In this document: positions 23,201 through 32,200 of the stretch, piece after piece
How the letters are laid out: each line of letters starts with the position of its first letter
Position numbering within the stretch: position 1 is the stretch's first letter
Origin: Setophaga petechia
Taxonomy: Eukaryota; Chordata; Aves; Passeriformes; Parulidae
Assembly: GCA_024362935.1 (NCBI GenBank)
Contig: JANCRA010000030.1
Coordinates: 7,236,096 to 7,300,095 of the forward strand
Direction: 5' to 3'
Length of the DNA stretch: 64,000 nt
Notes under the pieces: model-generated
What the model saw: the letters and a program-made list of their open reading frames with translations, nothing else
Database searches by the model: none
Told to the model about the DNA's origin: nothing
Translations under genes and position numbers: made by a program

Positions 23201-26200
23201 TTGTAACTTGGAGCTGCAAAAAAACCCCAAATACAACAACCCAGGAGGGGAAATTCCAGCCATGACACCATCAGGACCTGCAAAGCCTTTGCAAGCTTTA
23301 ATTGATATGAAAGCAATAATTTAACTCTTCCTTTCTGCTGCACCAGAGGGCTGTGGCTGTTTCCAAGGAAGAAGGATTCCCTGGAAACATAAATGACAAT
23401 TATACTGGGACATTTTCCTGGAAAATGGGAAATGTTTTTCCATTTTTTTCCAGTTTTGTTCACAGTTTCTTCGGGGGAACTTTCAGCAGACAGACAGAGG
23501 GAAAGAATGGCAAAAGGTGAGGAAACAAAAGCATCAGGGTGATTAGAAATGGCAGCTTGATTTTCATTATTGTTCTTCCTTCCTGCTGCTTTCCTGGGAG
23601 CAGGAACCACCTCCAGGCTCCATCCATTGCTGAGGTGTTCCCTTTCATTTGTTATTAAAAGAAAGGAGCCACAATAATTCATCAAAACCAATTAAACCCC
23701 CACGAATTTAGGCAGCAGAACGTTCCTTTTAATCCAATTAGCTTCAATGGCAAGCCAGCACAGCTTCAGCACTCGGAATAAAGGAATTATTCCGTGGCAA
23801 TCAGAGTGATAAGAGATATCTGCAAACAGAGCTCTTATCAGCAAACCCGGCCTGGCTGAGCCAGGAGTGGGAGATTCTCACCCCAGGGTGGGGGCACACA
23901 GCAGGAGGGGTTTTTAGCCTGGCTCTAATCTGCAGCAATCACAATAAAAGATGCTGGTTTTGCCTCCTGCACGTTGCTGCTTCTCAGGGTTTTGTGGATC
24001 CCCCTCCTCTCCCATTTTCCTCCATCCTGCCCCTCACATTTCCCAGCTTTGGGAGCAAGAACCAACCCAGCACAATTCATGTGGGATCCCACAATTCACA
24101 TGGGAAGCAGGGCTCAGCTCTCACCTTTTCTATATCTTCAAGGGTTTTGTAGTATTTGGCCTCTGTTTCTTGGATTTCTAGCAAACAGCAATTCCTTTTG
24201 TCATCTTCTGTCATTCCCATTTTCTAGGGGAAGGAAAAATAATTCATGGTCAGATGGTCCTAAGGGTGGCCCAGCAACCTGGTGGAGCTCCAGTTACAGA
24301 AACCAAGCACAGGTTTGGAAAATCAGGAGAGAACCACTACTGGTTTATGCTAAAGGGAACTATTTTTATCCAAAAAATATAAGGAGGAACCCTGGGTGTG
24401 TTATTAAATATGTTTCAACATGGGAAAACTGCATTTTTTGCATTTATTACAGCCACACCACCAAAGGCTATCAGCTAAAGAAGAATAATAAGAGATAAAG
24501 GCTGATATTTTTCTCTTTTAATTTTTTTTTATTGCTCAAGATGAAACAACAGATCCTAAGTGGGTCACAAATAATACATCAGACTCACACAAATCCCTGG
24601 CCAGAGTTGCCAATTCTCCTGATTTTAGGTCAAATCTGATAAAATGTGCTTTTCCCAAAGCCCCAACTCCTGGAGTCACTTGTGCTCTGTAAAGCTGGGC
24701 CCACATGTGGGGAGCTGCTGCACTTGGCAGGGCAGAATCTGAATTTGGGAGGGAGTTCAGTGCTGGGGTTTCATGGATCATGCACAGGAACAGAGCCCCT
24801 CTGTCCACCCCTCAGAACTCACAGCTGCATGAAACCCCAGATTTTAATCAATTCATCTTACCTGCATGTATCTAATCTGAAGCATGCAGAAATACAAGAA
24901 GACATTAGCATCACACACTTGCAATAAATGTTACCCAAAAACGTTCAATTTTTGGGGCAGATATATTAAAAATAGACTCTTTTCCTCAGGGAAGTAAAAG
25001 GGAGTCACAGCTCTCAGCTGCTCAGTAGAAAACATTAAATAATGTGGAGGGGACAGTGAAAAATTGCCAATTCCACTGACCTTAATCCTGTATTACCTGG
25101 CTGTTGGAGCTTTCCCCCATTTTTTCTCATTTGTGCAAGAAATTGCTACCAAAACTTTCCAGTTTTTGGGCCAAGTGGCTTTTTCAACTGGTGGCAAAAA
25201 CCACTGGAGCTGTGCTGCCTTCAGATCCAAGCACTTTGGCAGGATCAGTGGGAATATTTTGGGCCTGACCCCCTGATCCAGAGGGGTTTTGGTGTGCAGG
25301 GAGCTCCTCCAGCTGCAGCCAAGGTGTGAAGGGATGGAATGAGGGGTTTGTGATCTTTGAGGAACCAGAGCACATCCATGGATGCAGCCCTGCATTCCCA
25401 GGCTCCAGCCCCTCCAGGGATTGAATTGATCACTGAATTTGTCCATTGATCCTGCTTTGTTCCAGGGAGGGGTGAACAAGGGGAGAATAATTAGTGGCTG
25501 AACAAAGCCTGAGGGAGGCAGATATTGGAGGGAGGGGAGGAAATTTGGAAGGGCACACCCTGGGACACAGGTAGGGAGGTGGCTGTGGGCACCTTTGGGG
25601 AGGTGCAAGGGCCACCAACACCTCCTTGGCTCATCCATGGAGTGTGACATTTGCTCCAGAGCCCTTGGAGATATCCATGATGCTGTCCATGCCTCACACT
25701 CAGGCTTGTTAGAGGTGACAAATGGGGTGTCCCCAATGCCACACTGGTCCCTGCTGCCCCAGAAAGCTCCACTGTAAACATTTTCCTGCTCCAGGTAGGA
25801 GCAGCAGGCCCAGACAGCTGCTGGCTCCCTGACACTCAGATCTGTCACCCTGCACTAAAAATACCAGCGGAGCCTCCCCGCAAAGGCTGGAGCGACACAG
25901 CCTCAGCAGCAGCAGCAGCAAAATCCTATTTTTAGCTTCTCTTTTTAGGGCTTATTAGGTCTCCCTTTCCCTCCCTCCTCCCCAGCTCCTGCAGATGACA
26001 GGCTGGGCTGGGAAACTCCTCATAGAACCCCCGTGGGCTGGTGCCATCCCAGTTTGGAGCAGCGACTCAACAATTCCCTTCCCTGCAGCATCACCTGCCA
26101 GCAGCAGGGAGTTCTTCCCTTCCTGGAGCCCCCTCCCTCCCATTCCCAGCGAGGTGTAGCTGTGGGAACACAGCTGGGCTGTTACCATGGGCTGCTGAAC

Positions 26201-29200
26201 CTCCACTCTGATGATATCCTCGTAGATATCATCGCCCTCATCCTCGCAGGGCACGCAGTCGTAGATGTCCTCCCCCAGGTCGTGCTCGCTGCAAGGACAA
26301 AGGAGAAGGAGTCAGGGATAACACCCAGGGGATGTTCACTGGCACTTCATCAGCACCAAGGAGGGAGGAGAAAGCAAGGAAATCCTGTGGGAATTCAGGC
26401 CCTGCTCTCTGTTTTTCCCGGATCAGTGCCCGCTGCACATTTCCTTCCGCTGGCTGGAGGCTGGAAAAGGCAGAACGCTGCTCCACACGAGCAGGGAGCA
26501 CAGCCAAGAGTGGCTCTGAGCCCCGTGCCAGGCTCTGTGCCCACGATGCCCACAGCACCACGGGCTGCCAGCTCTGCCCCTGCAGAGCCTTTTGCTCAGC
26601 ACTAATGGGCCCAGCTGAGGTGGATCTGCCAGCCAAGAGCCCAGAGGGATCATCTGAGCGACCAGAGCCACCAGCTCCAGCTCCACCTGCCCCAAAGGTG
26701 CCCACAACCTCCCCTTCAGCTCCTCTTCAGGACCAGGACAGATCTTGCCTCAGTGACTTTGTATCATGCTCAGAGAATTCACTCTAAGCTTGGATTTTGG
26801 TCTGCTTAAGGCTCTGAATTCACTCTTGATCTGATCTTCTTTTTCGTCATTGAAATGTTTCTTTGTGCCAAAAAACCATCCCTGTGCCCCAGCCAGGGGT
26901 GCAAACTGCTGTAGGAGCCCAGATCCACTCCAAGCAGGAGCAGATATTATATTAAACACTCAACCAATGTCTCTGAGCAGCAGGAGAAGCATCCCAGCCC
27001 TGATGAACCAACCCTGGGCTGTGCAGGACCCACAGCAACACCAGGACCCAGCCCTGGCCATTCCATCCAGGTTTAAATGCTCTGTACCCCATTATCTGAG
27101 TGATGCACAAATCCCCACAAAACCCTACCCTGATGGGCAACTGGGTGATTTTAAATCCAACATTTCCCAGAGGAATAGGAGACTCTCCTGACCACCACAA
27201 AACAATCTCATCAGACACTCAGCTCGGTGGGCAGGGGCCAATAACAACATTTACAGCAGAGAGAAATTAAGCAGCAAAACATCACATTTTGAGGACCAGC
27301 CCCACCACTTTGGAGCTGCCCCTGCACTCCCAGGCTTCAAAGGCATCCCAGAGCTGTAGAGCCCAGTTTGTGCAAAAGGTGATGCTGTTCAGTAATTAAT
27401 TATCATCTGAGCCTCCACACCCCTCCCTGGGGCTCCTCAGCCATGGAATACTTTTGAAAATTCAGCCCATATTAAATAGCAATTAACAATAATAATTCCA
27501 GTGCTTAGATCTACAGGTGCTGGCTGCTAACAGCTCCCACTGAAGTCAATCCCACAGGATCAGGACAGTGTGAAATGCTGGAATATCAAACAGTGCTCGC
27601 ATATTTTACGAGCTGTGCCTTTCAACAGGGGCATTAATTACACACAAATAAATTTAGGTGTAAAGCTGTGCTCCAAGTGTGACACTCAACATCTCTCTAT
27701 TACATATCAGGGAGCAGCAGAGCACATCTGCCTGCAAAACCAGGCTGCTTAAATACGGCCCTTTCTATTTATACAAGCAGATTTATTCAATAAAAGTTTG
27801 GGGATTTTAAATAAATACACTGGCATGATGTATCCATCCCATTCTTCCCGGGTGATGCATTGCAGCTACTGCAATAATGCCCACTAATAGCTGGTGATCC
27901 ATCTTCCCCCTCCCAGGCATCACTGTTATTATCTGCACCAATATTTATATTCTCAGCTCTGCTCCTCTTCCAGAGCCAGTCACTCCCAGCTCCTGATGAA
28001 TCTCCCTGCCCACACCTCTCGGGTTGCTGGTTGCCTCCCCATACATCATTTCCATGGCTGGAGGGGTTTGGGGAATGTGTGGTTGGGTTAATGGCACGGG
28101 CAGGAGCCCAGCTGGGTGTGGAAATGATGCCTTGGGAAGGTTGAGATAGAGCAGAGGCTGGACAGAGTTAAAGAATAAAGCAGGGATTCATTAAAAGGAT
28201 CTCCTCAAGGGATTCACCTTGGGTAGCACAAGAGCCCAGCCTGGGCTGCGCCCAAGATGAACCAAAATGGTCCCAAAATGAACCAAAATGGTCACAAAAA
28301 TGAACCTAAGATGAACCAAAATGGTCCCAAAATGCACCCAAGATGAAATCCCAAAATGCATGACTGCTCCCAGGGTCTCTCACTTTGATCAGTTCTGCTC
28401 CATTTGCATATTGGAGGTAATTGTCCAATTCCAGCTTTAGCCCATGCAGTCCCATCCTTGTTTTTCTCTCTTCAGCCCATGTTGTTTATGCTCTCATGTT
28501 TATGATTGGTTGTCCTTGGTCCCCAGCTGGAGTAGGAATTGTTTTGTCTCCCTGCTCTGTGCACAGAGCTCACCATCCCCTCATATGAAGCTCAGAACTA
28601 CACACCAAAGCAGCACAGAACCTGAAAAATATAAAAGCTAAACCCTTAGGCATCATTTCCTCCTAAGGCATCAACACAAGCAGGGGTGTGCTGCTGAAGG
28701 GGCTTTCACAGAATCATCAGGGTTGGGAGAACCTTTCAAGAACATCTGGTTCAACCTGACCCCAGCACCACCACCCCTCAGCCATGTCCCCAAGTGCCAG
28801 ATGGGTTTTGCTCAATCTTGGGCTGGGACTGGAGAAGGGTGGATGCCTCAAGGCCTTTCCCACCAGGAGAGAAACACCTCCCAACGGACAATCCAGCAGA
28901 TTTGCCCACAGAAGTGCCAACAATTGGGACACAAATGCTGCCCCCACCCCTCACAGCTCCATTCCCCTAATCAAGGGGCTGAGCCTTGCTGCTCCAGCCC
29001 TTCCTGGTGCTACACAGCAGAACAAGCCCTTCTCTACTCCAATTTCTGGTTTTGGGAAAAAAACAGGAACTATTCCCACATCCTGGGGACACCCAGAAAG
29101 GCACCTCCACTCCAGAGCTCTGGGGCTGCAGCAGAGTTCCTCAAACCCAACAACCCTGGCAGTATTACAACATCAGCACGGTCCAGCAGTCTGTTATTTA

Positions 29201-32200
29201 TTAAAACACATTCTCAGTGCATCTCTGAGAAACACCAGAGGCTGGCAGCTTTTATGGAGAGCAGTAAAGCACAAGGATCAGCTTCTTCTGGAGCAGCCAA
29301 GGTCCTGCAGGGCCCTATGGATGTTGACATCTCTGCTTTGCACATATTGATCCTCACCTGTCCCCACCTTGTGAAAATACACACCCTCCCTGTGTTTAAA
29401 CCAGGGATTGGGATGATTTTAGCCAGTGGAAAGCTCAGGACACACTGAATTCAGGCAATAAATTCAGCATCCCAGCCGTGTCACGGGCAGACGGAACAAC
29501 TTGAGCAAGGAAAGCCAGATCACCTCATTCCTCACAAAGAAAAGCAATTTACTCCTTCAATAAAAGCAGCAGAGTCTGTGAGTTACCCGTGGGTATCAGA
29601 GCCTGTGATCTACTGCCTGGATTAGGAGATTCATTGACAGCTCTGGGGTTAGGAAAGGGATTTCAGCCGCCCTTCAGAGGGAACACCAGCACTTGCAATT
29701 ACTGCTATTAGGATGGATGCAATCAGCTTTGGGCTGGCAGCCTCTTGCCGAGCCAGAAAAGCTGATAATGAATAAAGCTTTTCATATCTAAGGCAATTTC
29801 AGGCTAAAACAATGCTTTTGGCTGAGCTCTGCCTCACTGGCAGTGCCTGCTGTGCACTGACACCCACCCAAGCAGGCAGCAGCCGTGCCAAGGAGCAGCT
29901 CCCAGAGCTGAGGGAATGGTGCCAGGATGCTGCCTTGGAGTGGGGGAAAGGGAAGGAAAAATCCATGGAATCACAGCATGGCTGGGGCTGGAAGGGACCA
30001 TGGGCACAAACAGTTTGTGATCAATAAATGTGCCCCAATAAATGACATGCAGCAGGTCCTCCACGCTGAAGGAACCCTGCACTCATCCCTGCAGTGACAC
30101 TGGGGAAGCCCTGAGGGATTTCAGGGCCACTGAAGAGCCTCTCCAGCCATAAAAGCTGCTGTGGGAAGTTGATGAGTTTGTACCAGCCTCAGGAATTCAA
30201 GGACAAACCCTCATGACAAACCCACCACAGCAAAACTCCGTCCAAACCACGCCGAGGAAAGAGCCAGAACCACCAGGAACAGCAGAAGGGGACAGAAGGA
30301 GCTAAAATAAGACAACCAAGAGACAACCCCAAATTTCCAGTCCCGTGACCAGGGTAAAGAGGCAGAAAATCTCAGATCCACCACAGGTCCAGGCTGGCAG
30401 ATCTGCAGGGTCTCTGAGGCAGCTGTGAGGCTCCAGCCCATCCCAATCCCCATTTTCTCATCCCCACTCTGCACTCACAGCTATAAATACACAATTCCTC
30501 CAACTAACCCCCTCATTCTGTCAGAGAGGACAAGCAGAACCCTGAATCTGCAGCACATCAGGCAGGTTCAGGTTTCAGGGTGAGGGAGTGCAAGATGTGC
30601 AGCTGGAGGACTCCGAATTAAAACTCTGGAGATCTTGCAGGGTTTTAATTACTCAGATTGGACTTGGATGGAGACACTCATCTGGAAATAGCAGAAGCTT
30701 TTTCCCATCTATTCTGCTTGGGTTTTACATTCCCCATTCCAAGTGGAATTTCTCAGGCTCTGATCCTAAGAAAAGTGACCAATATGATCTCAGAAATGGC
30801 ACAAGCAGGACATGTAAAAATCAATAGGAGTGACACACAAGGGACAGACACATTTACAGGCACTCTGGCTCAAGTGCCCTGCACCACAGAGCCATTTATT
30901 TGAGGGGCTGTCGTTCCTGCTTTGTCCAACATAAAAATAATGGGAAAAGTGGCAGCTCACTTATCATCTCACCTTGGCTCCTGTGCTCGTTACTTCTTTT
31001 AATGCATTTGAGAAATTCTGCCGATCACAGCACTATTTTGGAAAATGTGAGGGGGGCAAGAAGTGAAAGAAGAAGGAGAAACTTCAGCAAGAAGTTGAGC
31101 CCAGAAGAGGCATCACTTGAGAAACTTGTGGCCTAGCAGATCTCCTTCCCCTCTTCTCTAGGATGAAAGGTTTGGAATACACAATTATGCCAATAAATTT
31201 GTTGGGGATAAATTCCCAGGGAGCTTCAGCTCAAAACAAGAGCAGGGAACATCAACATCAACCTGTGGGACAAAGCTCTCCAGGGGCAGGGTTTGGAGGG
31301 GACCTGCTCTGCCTAAAACACTTTTTTGGTCCTTTATGCAACACTACAACTCCTCTCCTCAAAATAAATTATTTTCAGAAGAGAAAACAAAGGTAAAAGT
31401 TATGCAAATTAAATGTTTCACATCAAACCATTCACAGAACTTCTGCCTGACTCTGAATTCTTCAAGCAGCCAACAAAGAACCCAGAATCTGCCCTGTGTC
31501 ATCTACCTAATTGTGCCACTGCAGAGGAGAAGGTTCATCATAAAGAAGGCTCTGGGGCTGTAAAGAGGGCCAGGATTAATCACTGCCATAAATTTAATGA
31601 GACAAAATAACTGGAGAGAGAGCTCAAGTGGCAGCAGAGAAAATTTAGGTGAGATGTTAAATATAACTCTGTGGTACCAGGATGGTTTGGAGCAGCTGAA
31701 AGAGCCATAAAGGGGGATGGAAAAGCAGTTGGCAGGGCAGTAAGGTGGATAATTGCCTCCTGACATCAGCTCCCAGCAGCCACAGCCATGTGGGAAGCAG
31801 CAGCTCCCCTCCCCAGGGACCTGCAGGAGCATCCTGGGGACAAGGGTCACTGACAATCCCTGATCTGGGGGCACAGAGGATGAACCCACACACTGCTGCT
31901 GCTGCAAAACCCAGCTCATTTCATGGACAAACTCCCCCCAAATGGCTGCAGGAGCATCCTCAGGACAAGGGTCACTGACAATCCCTGATCTAGGGGCACA
32001 GAGGATGAACCCACACATTGCTGCTGCTGCAAAACCCAGCTCATTTCATGGACAAACACCCCCAAATGGCTGCAGGAGCATCCTGGGGACAAGGGTCACT
32101 GACAATCCCTGATCTGGGGACACAGAGGATGAACCCACACACTGCTGCTGCTGCAAAACCCAGCTCATTTCATGGACAACACCCCCCAAATGGCTGCAGG

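Noticed and set aside
25093..25848. 251-codon minus-strand open frame
   Set aside because: It is intronic, with no recognisable domain, overlapping alternative frames and no repeat or splice support. Chance in GC-rich DNA is likely.
28723..29448. 241-codon plus-strand open frame
   Set aside because: It starts within a CR1 fragment, with no domain. Overlapping frames are equally open.
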